Source of the DNA: Streptomyces albicerus
Lineage (GTDB): Bacteria; Actinomycetota; Actinomycetes; Streptomycetales; Streptomycetaceae
DNA length: 64,000 nt
Reading direction: 5' to 3'
Assembly: GCF_008905045.1 (NCBI RefSeq)
Contig: NZ_VWMY01000031.1
Location: 56,315 to 120,314, forward strand
Under the pieces are notes generated by a model. It saw only the letters and a list, made by a program, of their open reading frames with translations, ran no database searches and had not been told where the DNA came from. This document shows, piece by piece, positions 1 to 8,942 of this stretch (its first letter is position 1; each line of letters starts with the position of its first letter). A program made the position numbers and the translations under genes.

Positions 1-954
1 CGGCAGCAACGAGGGTTCGTACGACGCCGATCCGGGCTCCAAGGCGAGGACCGCGGCCACCGGATGCTCCTCGTCCACCGGATGTTCCTCGTCCACCCGA
101 GCCTCCGTGAAGGGCTCCACCGCCACAGGCACCGGCTCCGGGGCCGAGCGCGACAGCGTCACCACACCCCAGGCCGCGATCCCCGCACCGGCCAGCGCCA
201 GCAGCAGACCCGCCGCGCCGCCTTGCAACCGGTCGCCGAGCAGCGAGAGCCCGATCACCGCGGCGGCGATCGGATTGGCCAGCGTGACCACCGCGAGCGG
301 CGCGCCGAGGCCGCCCTTGTAGGCGGTCTGCGACAGCAGCAGCCCGCCCGCCGCGAAGGCCGCGACCAGCAGCGCCACCACGATCACCTGCCCGCTGAGC
401 AGCGGACCCGAGCGGTCCGTGACGGCGACCGTGACGGTCTGTGTGAGCGCCGAGGCGACGCCCGAGGCGAAGCCGGACGCGGTCGCGTGCCGCAGCCCGG
501 GGCGCGCGCCCGGCCGGGCCAGTACGCCGATCAGGGCCGCGGTCGCGCCCGCGACGGCCAGCGCCTGCGGGACGCTCAGCACATCGTCGGGCGCGGGCCC
601 GGACGCCGTGACGAGCACCGCGGCGAGCCCGGCCAGCGTCAGCGCAGTACCGCGCCACTCGACGGAGGTGACCCGCCGCCCCGCCATCCGCGCGCCCAGC
701 GGCACCGCGGCGACCAGGGTGAGCGCGCCGAGCGGCTGGACCAGCGTGAGGGTCCCGTACTTGAGGGCGGCCACGTGCATCAGCGCGGCCGACGCGTTGA
801 GGCCCACCGACCACCACCAGGCACCGCTGCCCAGCAGACGCAGTACCCCGGAGTCGGCGGTGCGCGAGGCGAGCCGCTCCTGCGCCACGGCGGCGGCCGC
901 GTACGCGACGGCCGAGAACAGCGACAGGACGACGGCGGCGAGGGTGGCGCTCAT
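1..954 (-). CDS. DMT-type (EamA-like) membrane permease, 3' end outside window
   Basis: The frame read leftwards from the ATG at 954 stays open to the window edge. It encodes a very hydrophobic protein with about nine or ten predicted membrane helices, beginning MSATLAAVVLSLFSAV. Family members export metabolites or drugs; the substrate cannot be told here. After the last helix comes a hydrophilic tail with a short duplicated EEHPV segment, caused by an 18-bp tandem duplication near 61-98. The start codon overlaps the stop of the PAP2 gene by 4 nt (ATGA), so the two are probably translationally coupled and share control by the divergent TetR gene. The C-terminus is missing because of the window boundary. 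Confidence 0.8.
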   Translation of the reverse strand, partial: MSATLAAVVLSLFSAVAYAAAAVAQERLASRTADSGVLRLLGSGAWWWSVGLNASAALMHVAALKYGTLTLVQPLGALTLVAAVPLGARMAGRRVTSVEWRGTALTLAGLAAVLVTASGPAPDDVLSVPQALAVAGATAALIGVLARPGARPGLRHATASGFASGVASALTQTVTVAVTDRSGPLLSGQVIVVALLVAAFAAGGLLLSQTAYKGGLGAPLAVVTLANPIAAAVIGLSLLGDRLQGGAAGLLLALAGAGIAAWGVVTLSRSAPEPVPVAVEPFTEARVDEEHPVDEEHPVAAVLALEPGSASYEPSLLP

Positions 955-1799
955 CGCCCGGCTCCCACGAGCTCCGGCGCTTCGGTTACGTCGGGAGTCG
1001 CAGGCTTGTCCAGCGCATCCGATACGGGACCGTCGGCGAGTGCGCTCTCCCGGTCGGGCTCCGTGGGCGTCGCCGTCCGGCGCGGCGGACGGATCACGAC
1101 GAGGGCGACGCCGAGGAGCGCGGCCGCCATGATCGCGTCGAGCCAGTAGTGGTTCGCCGTACCGACGATGACCAGCAGGGTGAGCAGCGGATGCAGCAGC
1201 CACAGCGGGCGCCATCGGGACCGGGTCGCGGCGATCAGGCCGATCGCCACGATCAGGGCCCAGCCGAAGTGCAGCGACGGCATCGCCGCGAACTGGTTCG
1301 ACAGTGAGTCGGCCGCGGGCGACGCGCCGTACACCGTGGGCCCGTACACCTGCCCCGTGTCGACGAGGCCCGTCGCGGCGAGCATGCGCGGCGGGGCGAG
1401 CGGGAACGTGAGGTGCACCACCAGGGCGGCTGCGGTGATCGCGGCGAGGATCCGGCGGGCCCACACATAGTGCCCGGGCCGTCGCAGGTACAACCAGGTC
1501 AGGAAGGCCGCGGTGGCGGGGAAGTGGACGGTCGCGTAGTAGGTGTTGACGATGTGCACGAGGGTGTCGCTGTGCAGCAGCGCGGACTGTACGGCGCCCT
1601 CGCCGGGCAGGTGCGCGAACCGTTCCAGGTCCCACACCCGGTGTGCGTTGTCGAAGGCCTCGGCGGTGTGGCCCGTGGCCAGCTGCCGGCCGAGCTTGTA
1701 GACGAGGAAGAGCCCCGCGACGAGCAGGAGCTCACGGACGAGGGGCGGCCGCGATATCGCGGCGGACCCCTTCTCTGCAGGCTCGGTTCGGCATTCCAT
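951..1799 (-). CDS. PAP2-superfamily phosphatase (inositolphosphotransferase-like membrane protein)
   Basis: This is a polytopic membrane protein of about 282 residues with the C-terminal PAP2 signatures: PSLHFGW (motif C2) and GTANHYWLD (motif C3). They supply the catalytic histidines and aspartate of lipid-phosphate phosphatases and AUR1-like transferases. Likely substrates are membrane lipid phosphates; which one is unknown. I chose the ATG at 1799 because the upstream frame crosses the regulatory palindrome and has no protein-like composition. The stop overlaps the start of the DMT permease. The promoter must lie in the 226-bp gap shared with the divergent tetR gene. Confidence 0.85.
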   Translation of the reverse strand: MECRTEPAEKGSAAISRPPLVRELLLVAGLFLVYKLGRQLATGHTAEAFDNAHRVWDLERFAHLPGEGAVQSALLHSDTLVHIVNTYYATVHFPATAAFLTWLYLRRPGHYVWARRILAAITAAALVVHLTFPLAPPRMLAATGLVDTGQVYGPTVYGASPAADSLSNQFAAMPSLHFGWALIVAIGLIAATRSRWRPLWLLHPLLTLLVIVGTANHYWLDAIMAAALLGVALVVIRPPRRTATPTEPDRESALADGPVSDALDKPATPDVTEAPELVGAGR

Positions 1800-1895
1800 C
1801 CCCCGGCCCTTTCGCTGAAGGTCTTGCGTGTGCTGGTGCGTGGTGAGCCCAGGAGGGGATCCACTCGACACAGGAGTGGGTCCTGTCCAAGGCTC

Positions 1896-1949
1896 ATCGA
1901 TACGCCAGTGTACCGATACGAAGCCGTATCGGTACACTGGCGTATCGAT
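1896..1949. promoter_or_regulatory. Perfect 25-bp-arm palindrome between tetR and the PAP2/DMT genes (likely TetR operator)
   Basis: Bases 1896-1920 are the exact reverse complement of 1925-1949, with a 4-nt centre (AAGC). Within each arm the hexamer GATACG occurs twice as a direct repeat, so the site could hold two overlapping TetR-family operators bound by two dimers. It lies between the start codons of the TetR gene and the PAP2 gene and could repress both promoters. Confidence 0.8.
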
Positions 1950-2025
1950 AGGAGTTACGACACACTGAGAAGCACACGGAGAAGCGGGCCCACCGGGGTC
2001 GCGGAGACGAGCGAGGAGAAGAGCC

Positions 2026-2649
2026 ATGACGTCGCAGGCAGCGGACGGACCGGAGACGGTCGTCGCCTCGCGCCGCTCCAAGATCACGCCCGAGCGTGAG
2101 CAGGAGTTCTTCGACGCCGCGCTCGAGCAGATGCGCGCGTGCGGCTATGACGCGCTGACCATGGAGGGCATCGCCGCCAGCACCCGGTGCAGCAAGTCCA
2201 CGCTCTACCGGCAGTGGAAGACGAAGCCCCAGCTCGTGGCGGCCGCGCTGCGCGCCAACCGATGCCCGCGGTTCGGGGGCATCGACACCGGCTCGCTCGC
2301 CGGAGATCTGCGCGCGGCCGCGCGCGCCGCGGGCGCGTGCTCCGACGACGACGCCAAGCTGTTGCAGGCGCTCGGGCAGGCCGTCATGCAGGACGAAGAG
2401 CTGCAGTACGCGCTGCGCGACGCGCTCATCGAACCCGACCTCGGCTCGCTCCAGGAGATGATCCGGCGCGCGGTCGACCGGGGCGAGATCGCCGCCGACC
2501 ATCCGGCCCTGGAGTTCGTGCCCGCACAGCTGCTGGGCATGATCCGCGTCCGGCCGGTCCTCGAGGGGCGAAACGCGGACGCGGACTACCTCGTCCGCTA
2601 TGTGGAGGTGGCCCTGCTGCCGGCCCTCGGCCTCTCGGAGGCCACCTGA
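2026..2649 (+). CDS. TetR-family transcriptional regulator
   Basis: A 207-residue protein. The N-terminal TetR helix-turn-helix spans about residues 18-64 (TMEGIAAS, then CSKSTLYRQWKTK), followed by an all-helical ligand domain typical of the family. An AGGAG ribosome binding site sits 6-7 nt before the ATG. The gene is divergent from the PAP2/DMT pair and separated from it by the 54-bp palindrome, so it is most likely the local repressor and autoregulator of that pair. The ligand is unknown; an exported drug or lipid-like molecule would fit. Confidence 0.9.
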   Translation: MTSQAADGPETVVASRRSKITPEREQEFFDAALEQMRACGYDALTMEGIAASTRCSKSTLYRQWKTKPQLVAAALRANRCPRFGGIDTGSLAGDLRAAARAAGACSDDDAKLLQALGQAVMQDEELQYALRDALIEPDLGSLQEMIRRAVDRGEIAADHPALEFVPAQLLGMIRVRPVLEGRNADADYLVRYVEVALLPALGLSEAT

Positions 2650-2658
2650 GACCCAGGC

Positions 2659-2685
2659 CGCCGTCCACGGGATGACTGGACGGCG
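2659..2685. terminator. Hairpin between convergent tetR and DUF2510 genes
   Basis: The 9-bp arms at 2659-2667 (CGCCGTCCA) and 2677-2685 are exact inverted copies around a 9-nt loop. It lies just after the tetR stop and in the gap before the end of the convergent gene. There is no T-run, as is usual for GC-rich actinomycete terminators. Confidence 0.5.
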
Positions 2686-2817
2686 ACCTGCTCGCGCCGC
2701 ACCGTGGGGACGGGGGCGGCGCGCACCCCCCGGCCGGGTGGGGTTCCTCTTGAGCGGAGAGGCGCCTCACCCGGCCGACTGGCGCCCGGTCCGTCGGCTG
2801 TACGTCGGGACCGTCGG

Positions 2818-3771
2818 CTATACGTCCTGTCCGTTGCCGCCGCCCGAGGACTCCTTGATGCCCTTGGTTATCTCGTCGATCACGGACTGCTTGGGTGCCT
2901 CGGAGCTGACATCGATGCCGAAGCGCACGACGACGAGCTGCTTGGAGTTGGCCGGGGCCGGGAAGACGAGCGACTCGACGTAGCCGTCGTCGCCCTTGCT
3001 CGTGACGACCTTCCAACGGACCGCGTAGCCCTTCTGCCCGGCCACGGTGACCGCCTCGGAGGAGAGTTCCTCGTGCGAGGTGATCTTGCCGTAGCTCTTG
3101 CCGCCGTAGGACTCCTCGGCGTTCTTGGAGATGTCCTCCTTCGCGGCTGCCTCGGCCGTGGTGGCCTTGAGCTCCAGCGCGAGTGCGGGGGCGGAGTAGG
3201 CGCCGCCGCGCGTGCACTTCGCCGAGGTGTCGCCGGGGCACTTGTAGGAGTCCTTGGACGTCACCTGGGCGCCCACCTGGATGGTCCCGCCGCTCCAGCC
3301 GTCGGGCACGGGGAGGCTGATGCCGTTGATCGGATCGGTGGCGTAGCCCTCCTCGGACGGCAGCGGCTGCGGGACGGCGCTCTCGCCGCCGTCCGGGCCG
3401 CCCTGGCTGCCGCCGTCCTGACCCTGCGGACCGCCCGGCTGCGTCGGGGCCGGCTGGGCGTTGCTCGAATCGCCGCCGCCCGAACCGTCGTTCGCGGTCA
3501 GCGCGTACACGCCGCCGCCGATGCCCGTGAGCACCGCCACGGCCGCGGCGACGGCTATCGCCGTGCGCACTCCGCGCCGCGGGCCGCCGGGCTGCGCACC
3601 CGCATACGGCCCGGCGCCCGGCGGGAACCCCGGGGGACCCCATACCGCGCCCGACTCCGCGGGGCGGACCTGCTCCGTCCATGTCCTACCGTCCCACCAG
3701 CGCTGCGTGGCGGGGCCGTCATTTGTCTGCCCGGGATCGGGATACCAGCCGGGGGGAGTCGCCTGCGTCAT
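2818..3771 (-). CDS. DUF2510-domain, single-pass membrane-anchored protein
   Basis: A 317-residue protein. The N-terminal DUF2510 module (PPGWYPDPG, then QRWWDGRTWTEQ) is followed by a Pro/Gly-rich linker, one membrane helix at about residues 70-95, a Gly/Gln/Pro-rich low-complexity stretch, and an extracytoplasmic domain of about 170 residues with two cysteines (YKCPGD, AKCTRG) that may form a disulfide. DUF2510 is common in actinobacterial membrane proteins and its function is not established. The ATG at 3771 begins directly at the DUF2510 consensus; the longer upstream frame has none. Confidence 0.85.
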   Translation of the reverse strand: MTQATPPGWYPDPGQTNDGPATQRWWDGRTWTEQVRPAESGAVWGPPGFPPGAGPYAGAQPGGPRRGVRTAIAVAAAVAVLTGIGGGVYALTANDGSGGGDSSNAQPAPTQPGGPQGQDGGSQGGPDGGESAVPQPLPSEEGYATDPINGISLPVPDGWSGGTIQVGAQVTSKDSYKCPGDTSAKCTRGGAYSAPALALELKATTAEAAAKEDISKNAEESYGGKSYGKITSHEELSSEAVTVAGQKGYAVRWKVVTSKGDDGYVESLVFPAPANSKQLVVVRFGIDVSSEAPKQSVIDEITKGIKESSGGGNGQDV

Positions 3772-4114
3772 GGGTCCACCGTATGAGGCGTGCGTGAAAG
3801 CCGGATGAGAGGACCCGGATCCATTCCGCTCGGCCACCGGCCGCACCGGCTGTTTCGCACCCGGGAGCAGCCACGGCAGACCGTCCCGCCCCGGCGTCAC
3901 CTCCGGCGGCGGGATGGCGGGAAGTCGGTTTCAGTGCACCGCTGTTGACGGTTTATTACTTTTTCCCGTGCAGGTCGGCGGCGCCGTCCGTCGCCTCCGG
4001 GCCTCCGCCGTCACCCGTGGCGGCAACAGGTGTCCCGACCAGGCTCCATCGTGCCTTCCGGAGGGCTAGGCTCAAGGTCTGTACGTCGTTTGGGCGACCT
4101 GGGGAGGTAGCGGG
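3772..4114. other. 343-bp divergent intergenic region
   Basis: No gene is seen between the divergent DUF2510 and LAL-like genes. The only clear feature is an AT-rich tract at about 3945-3968 that contains a TTGACG hexamer, unusual in this GC-rich sequence, and probably marks a promoter. A GGGGAGG ribosome binding site precedes the ATG at 4115. Confidence 0.4.
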
Positions 4115-6793
4115 ATGACGGAGGTACGGCCGGGAACGGCCGCCTCGGCACCCCTCTGGGAGCGCGACGCGGAACTCGCCGCGGTCGCGGAGGCGGTCGA
4201 CGCCCTGTGCGCCGGCTCCGCCTCAGGCAGCCTGCTGGTGTTCACCGGCGACGCGGGCATCGGCAAGACCGCGCTCCTCGCCGAGTCGCGCCGGATCGCG
4301 GAGGCGCGCAAGTGCACGGTGTGGTCGGCGCGCGGCGGCGAGACCATCACGTCCGTCCCCTTCAATGTCGTACGGCAGTTGCTGCAGCCCGCACTCGTGG
4401 CGCTGATGCCCGACGAGGCGCGTGAGTACTTCGGCGACTGGTACGACATCGCGGGCCCCGCCCTGGGCATAGCGGAACCGGGTGACCGCCAGGCCGACCC
4501 GCAGGGCGTGTGCGACGGCCTGGTCGCGGCCGTGCGCAGGCTCGCCCGGCGCGAGTGGCCGCTGGTGCTTCTCGTCGACGACGCGCACTGGGCCGACCAG
4601 GAGACCCTGCACTGGCTCGCCGCGTTCGCGGAGCGCCTCGACGACCTGCCCGTCCTCGTGCTGGTCGCCCGCCGCCCCGGCGACGTCACCGGCGAGGGCG
4701 CCCGCCACCTCGACGCGATCGAGGCTCTCGCCCGCCCGATGCCGACGGTGCGCGCGCTGACCCCGGAGGCCACGGCCGGGCTGACCCGCGCCACGCTCGG
4801 CGCGCACGCCGACGCCCCGTTCTGCCGTGAGGTCTGGGCGGTCACCGGCGGCAACCCGTACGAGACCGTGGAACTCCTCGCCAAGGTCCAGGACACCGAA
4901 CTCGAACCGGTCGAGGAGTCGGCCGCCGGACTGCGCGCCCTGAACCGCTCGGCGCGCGGCCGCGGACTCGTCGACCGGCTCGAAGGTCTCGGCGTCGACG
5001 CCACCCGGTTCGCCTGGGCCGCCGCGATCCTCGGTACGCAGATCTCCCTGGACCTGGCGGCCGAGCTGGCCGGCATGCAGCGGGACGAGGCGGAGCGCTG
5101 CGCGACGCTCCTGGGTGCGGCGCGCATCCTCACCGAGGCCGACCGGACAACCGGGCAAGTCATCGAAGGGGACCTGGAGTTCGTCCATCCGCTCATCGCC
5201 ACCGCCGTCTACCGCTCGATCCCGGACGCGCTGCGCACCGCGATGCACGGCGTGGCCGCCTCCGTCGTCACCGCCTCGGGACTCGGTGCCGCGGCGGCCT
5301 CCCGTCACCTCCTCGAGGTGCACCCGGACGACGACCCCGAACTCGTCGAGCAGATGCGCGAGGCCGCCCGCGAGCACCTCGCCGTCGGCGCCCCGGACGC
5401 GGCCCGCCGCTGCCTGGAGCGCGCCCTGCTGGAACCGCCGCTCCCGGAGGTCCACGCGCGCGTGCTCTACGAGTTGGGCTGCGCCACGCTCCTCACCTCA
5501 CCCGCGACCACGATCGCGCACCTTCGGGAGGCGCTCACCGTGCACGGCCTGGAGGAGGAACTCCGCGTCGACGCGGTCTGCCGGCTCTCCCAAGCACTCG
5601 TCCACAACGACCAGTTGGAGGACGCGGTCTCCACAGTCGACGCGGAGGCCGCCCGGCTCGGTGCCGGTCCCGCTCGGATGCGCCTGCAGGCCGTGCACTA
5701 CATGTGGGAGGGCATGCACGCCGCCGAGGAGGACCCGCCCGGCCGCTCCCGCCGCCTCGCCCACCTCGTCAAACCGCTCACCGGCCGCGACAACTCCGAG
5801 CGCGCCCTGCTGATCCTGCGCGCCTTCGACGTCATGACCCGCGGGGAGAACGCCGAGGAGGTCGTCGAGCTCTGCGACCGCGCCCTCGTCAACGGCCGCC
5901 TCGCGCCCGGCCTCGGCTGGACCGACACCGAGTGGAGCTTCGAGCTCCTCATGATGCTCGGCATCTCGTACACGTACGCGGACCGCCTCGACCGCGCCGA
6001 AAGCCTCTTCACCGAGGCCCAGCGGACGTACGAGACCGCCGGGTGGAGCGGCGGCCATCTGGCCATCGCGACCGCCTTCGCGGGCTATGTGCACCGCAGA
6101 CGGGGCCGCCTCAGGGACGCGGAGGAGTTCCTGCGCGAGGCGCTGCGGCGGGCGGACCGGGTGGGCCGCGGACTGCCCATGCACTGGGCCGCCGCCTGCA
6201 TGCTCATCGACACGCTGCTCGCCCGCGGCCACGTCGGCGAGGCCGAGGAGATCGCCGAGCGGTACTCCTTCGAGCCGCCCCATCCGTCCACGATCGTCCT
6301 GCCGGACACCCACTCGATAAGGGGCCGCCTGCTGATCGCCACCGGGAGTGTCGAGGAGGGCGTGAACGAGCTGGAGACCGCCGAGAAGATGTCCGTGGCC
6401 CGCGGCGGCCACAACACGGTGATGGCTCCCTGGGCGGGAGACCTCGCCAGGACGCTCGCCGTCCAGGATCCGCGGCGCGCCGCCGAGGTGGCCGCCGACG
6501 CCCGTGTCCAGGCCGAGCGCTTCGGCACCGACACGGCCATCGGTGAGGCCCTCCGCTGCGCGGCCGCCCTGGAGACCGGCCAGCGCTCGGTCGCGCTGCA
6601 CGCCCAGGCCGTCGCGTATCTCGAAGCGTCGCCCTGTGCCTACGAACACGCCGCGGCCCGCGTGGACTTCGGCATCGCGTCCCGCTCCGTGACGGAACTC
6701 GAGCGCGGCCTGACGCTGGCGCGTTCCTGCGGCGCGGACGGCCTGGTGACCAGGGCGCGGGAGGCACTGGACTCGGGCCGCGTCGCCCGCTGA
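4115..6793 (+). CDS. Large LAL-like STAND ATPase lacking a LuxR helix-turn-helix
   Basis: An 892-residue protein with an N-terminal P-loop NTPase: Walker A GDAGIGKT at residues 45-52 and Walker B-like LVLLVDDAHW at about 150-159. A long helical TPR-like region (about 380-880) follows. This is the architecture of LuxR-family large ATP-binding regulators, but the C-terminus ends at DSGRVAR with no LuxR-type helix-turn-helix. It therefore cannot bind DNA in the usual way and may act through a partner, or it is a regulator that lost its output domain. The frame is intact with normal codon use, so recent decay is not evident. Confidence 0.85.
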   Translation: MTEVRPGTAASAPLWERDAELAAVAEAVDALCAGSASGSLLVFTGDAGIGKTALLAESRRIAEARKCTVWSARGGETITSVPFNVVRQLLQPALVALMPDEAREYFGDWYDIAGPALGIAEPGDRQADPQGVCDGLVAAVRRLARREWPLVLLVDDAHWADQETLHWLAAFAERLDDLPVLVLVARRPGDVTGEGARHLDAIEALARPMPTVRALTPEATAGLTRATLGAHADAPFCREVWAVTGGNPYETVELLAKVQDTELEPVEESAAGLRALNRSARGRGLVDRLEGLGVDATRFAWAAAILGTQISLDLAAELAGMQRDEAERCATLLGAARILTEADRTTGQVIEGDLEFVHPLIATAVYRSIPDALRTAMHGVAASVVTASGLGAAAASRHLLEVHPDDDPELVEQMREAAREHLAVGAPDAARRCLERALLEPPLPEVHARVLYELGCATLLTSPATTIAHLREALTVHGLEEELRVDAVCRLSQALVHNDQLEDAVSTVDAEAARLGAGPARMRLQAVHYMWEGMHAAEEDPPGRSRRLAHLVKPLTGRDNSERALLILRAFDVMTRGENAEEVVELCDRALVNGRLAPGLGWTDTEWSFELLMMLGISYTYADRLDRAESLFTEAQRTYETAGWSGGHLAIATAFAGYVHRRRGRLRDAEEFLREALRRADRVGRGLPMHWAAACMLIDTLLARGHVGEAEEIAERYSFEPPHPSTIVLPDTHSIRGRLLIATGSVEEGVNELETAEKMSVARGGHNTVMAPWAGDLARTLAVQDPRRAAEVAADARVQAERFGTDTAIGEALRCAAALETGQRSVALHAQAVAYLEASPCAYEHAAARVDFGIASRSVTELERGLTLARSCGADGLVTRAREALDSGRVAR

Positions 6794-6804
6794 GGCCGCG
6801 GCAG

Positions 6805-6857
6805 GCGCCCCCGGAGGGGCGCGGGGAACTGCGCGACCAGCCACGACGGACCCGCAG
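6805..6857. repeat. Dispersed intergenic repeat, copy 1, with terminator-like hairpin
   Basis: The stem GCGCCCC/GGGGCGC at 6805-6822 runs into a block that reads GGGGCGCGGGGAACTGCGCG and continues to 6857. The same block recurs at 36874-37015 and 39478-39528, with variants at 46141 and 48439. Here it lies between the convergent LAL-like and SDR genes, where it may end transcription. Confidence 0.7.
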
Positions 6858-6895
6858 ACGATCCACGGACTATCACGGCACTTCCTGCGGAGCGC

Positions 6896-7696
6896 TCAGG
6901 CCCCGAGCAGCCGGTCCGTGGCCGCCTCCAGGCGCTTCCACACGTCACGGTCGTACGCCTCCGCACGGGCCCGCGAGGGACTCGTACCGTCGAAGTACCG
7001 GCCGGTGTTGTCCTGCCCCGCCTCCGTGGTGGCGAGGGCCAGTACGCCCGCCGCTCCGTCGGAGATGGTGGACAGGGGCTCGATGCTCGCCTCACGGACC
7101 ATCGCGGTGTCGATGAAGGTGGCGGGGTGCAGCACGTTGACGGAGACGCCGGTGCCCGCGAGCTCCTCGGCGAGGGCGAAGCTATGGGCGGCCAGGGCGA
7201 GTTTGCTGCGGCGGTACGCCGTCACCCCGTCGTAGTTCCGTGTCGTCTCGAAGTCGTCGAAGTCCAGGGGCAGTTGACCCGCCGAACCGACGTTGACGAT
7301 GCGCGAGGGGGCGCTCGCGCGCAGCAGAGGCAGCAGGGCGCGCGTGAGAGCGACGGGGGCGAGGTAGTTGACCGCGAGCCGCAGCTCGTGACCGTCGGCG
7401 CTCTCCTCACGACCGGCACCGGGAGCGCCGAAGCCCACCCCCGCGTTGTTGATCAGTACATCGAGCCGGGAGTGGGCGGCGGCGACCCGCGAACCCAGCT
7501 CACGCACCTGTGCCAGCGACGCCAGGTCCGCGACGAAGCCGTGCGCCTCGCCCTCCGTGCGCAGCTCGGCGATCAGCCGCTCCGTACGTCCCGGGCCGCG
7601 GCCGTGGGCGAGGACGACGTATCCGGAGCGGGCGAGCTCGAAGGCGACGTAGCGGCCGAGTCCGGAGGTGGCGCCGGTGATCAGAACAGTGGGCAT
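6896..7696 (-). CDS. Short-chain dehydrogenase/reductase
   Basis: A 266-residue classical-length SDR. The N-terminal cofactor motif TGATSGLG (residues 7-14), the structural NNAGV motif and the catalytic YRRSK (YxxxK) are all present. It is an NAD(P)-dependent oxidoreductase of unknown substrate; the C-terminus resembles the retinol-dehydrogenase/oxidoreductase-like SDR group. It lies downstream of the pca operon on the same strand but 97 bp from pcaL, with its own small inverted repeat in the gap, so membership of that operon is doubtful. Confidence 0.88.
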   Translation of the reverse strand: MPTVLITGATSGLGRYVAFELARSGYVVLAHGRGPGRTERLIAELRTEGEAHGFVADLASLAQVRELGSRVAAAHSRLDVLINNAGVGFGAPGAGREESADGHELRLAVNYLAPVALTRALLPLLRASAPSRIVNVGSAGQLPLDFDDFETTRNYDGVTAYRRSKLALAAHSFALAEELAGTGVSVNVLHPATFIDTAMVREASIEPLSTISDGAAGVLALATTEAGQDNTGRYFDGTSPSRARAEAYDRDVWKRLEAATDRLLGA

Positions 7697-7754
7697 GCCT
7701 CCACCCTAGGCACGGGGGCGCGGGCGGTACGAGGTGCTGCTGAGGGTACGACCA

Positions 7755-7769
7755 CCAGGGTCACCCTGG
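7755..7769. promoter_or_regulatory. Short inverted repeat upstream of the SDR gene
   Basis: CCAGGG-TCA-CCCTGG: two perfect 6-bp arms around 3 nt, about 60 bp upstream of the SDR start and 25 bp after the pcaL stop. It could be an operator for the SDR gene or a weak pca terminator. No T-run is seen. Confidence 0.3.
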
Positions 7770-7793
7770 GGCACCTTCCTACGACCGGCAGTG

Positions 7794-8942
7794 TCACCCG
7801 GCGGCTTCGTCCTCCTCCGCGAGCACCCGCTGCGCCACGGCGAAAGCCGAGTTGGCCGCCGGCACCCCGCAGTACACGGCGGTCTGCAGCAGTACCGCGC
7901 CGATCTCCTCCGGTGTGAGCCCGTTGCGGCGGGCGGCGCGGATGTGCATCGCCAGTTCGTCGTAGTGCCCGTGCGCGACCAGTGCGGTCAGCGTGATCAT
8001 GCTGCGTTCGCGGCGTGCCAGGGTCTCGTCCGTCCAGATCTCGCCCCACGCGTACCGCGAGATGAAGTCCTGGAACCGCGCCGTGAACTCCGACTGCCGG
8101 GCCTGCGCCCGGTCCACGTGCTCGTCACCGAGCACCTGCCGGCGCACCTCCATACCCCGCTTGGCGCCACCGTCGAGGTGCGCGCGCAGGGCGGTGAGTA
8201 CGGCTTCCGGGCACTGCGCCGGCGCGAGGTGCGAGGCGCCCGGGATCTCGACGAGCGTGGCACCGGGCACCGCGTCCGCGATCTCGCGGAGGTGGGCGGG
8301 CGGCGTCGCGGGATCCTCACGGCCGGCGACGAGCAGCGTGCGCGCGCCGATCCGCGGCAACTGCTCACGGATGTCGAAGGCCGCGAGCGCGTCACAGCAC
8401 GCGGCGTACGCGTCCGGATCCGCCGTGCGGTGGTCCTCGATCAGCTCCGGAACGGTGAAGCCGGGCGTGAACCAACGGGAGTCGGCGCCCTCCGCGAGCT
8501 CGGCCAGCCCCTCGGCGCGTACGCGCGCGGCCCGCTCCTCCCACGGCTTGGACCCGTTGAAGTGGGCGGAGGAACAGATCACGGCGAGCCTCTCGACCCG
8601 CTCCGGGTGGTGCACCGCCAGATGCAGCCCCACCGCCCCGCCGAGGGAGACACCGGCGTACGAGAACCGGTCGATGCCGAGCGAGTCGGCGAGGGCGAGG
8701 ACGAGTCGGGCGAGCTCGGCGACGGTCGCGCCGGGGCCGATCAGGTCCGCGGGGGAGTCACCGTGGCCCGGCAGGTCCCAGAGCACGATCCGGTGGGTGA
8801 CGGAGAGTTCGGGCGCGACCTTGTCCCACAGGGCCGTCGACGTGCCGAGGGAGGGGCCGAGGAGGAGTGGGGGAGCGGTTGCGGGTCCCTCGGCGCGGTG
8901 GTGCAGCAACTTGCCTGTGGGGACGGGCGATCGGTTGGTCAA
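7794..8942 (-). CDS. pcaL: Fused 3-oxoadipate enol-lactonase / 4-carboxymuconolactone decarboxylase
   Basis: A 382-residue bifunctional enzyme for two successive steps of the protocatechuate branch. The N-terminal alpha/beta hydrolase (about 1-255) has the nucleophile motif GVSLGG (Ser about 99) and a GASHLA histidine motif, and hydrolyses 3-oxoadipate enol-lactone. The C-terminal carboxymuconolactone decarboxylase domain (about 265-380) contains the family segment around YHEL-like DELAMHIRAA. The fusion is the PcaL form known from Streptomyces and Rhodococcus. The start is a TTG at 8942 that overlaps the pcaB stop (TTGA). It is the last gene of the operon. Confidence 0.93.
   Translation of the reverse strand: MTNRSPVPTGKLLHHRAEGPATAPPLLLGPSLGTSTALWDKVAPELSVTHRIVLWDLPGHGDSPADLIGPGATVAELARLVLALADSLGIDRFSYAGVSLGGAVGLHLAVHHPERVERLAVICSSAHFNGSKPWEERAARVRAEGLAELAEGADSRWFTPGFTVPELIEDHRTADPDAYAACCDALAAFDIREQLPRIGARTLLVAGREDPATPPAHLREIADAVPGATLVEIPGASHLAPAQCPEAVLTALRAHLDGGAKRGMEVRRQVLGDEHVDRAQARQSEFTARFQDFISRYAWGEIWTDETLARRERSMITLTALVAHGHYDELAMHIRAARRNGLTPEEIGAVLLQTAVYCGVPAANSAFAVAQRVLAEEDEAAG

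Noticed and set aside
64..1149. 361-codon + frame opposite the DMT and PAP2 genes
   Set aside because: Arg/Gly-rich shadow without domain logic; the minus strand carries two clear membrane proteins with a 4-nt overlap.
2704..3786. 360-codon + frame across the DUF2510 gene
   Set aside because: Antisense shadow; the minus strand has a recognisable DUF2510 module and membrane helix.
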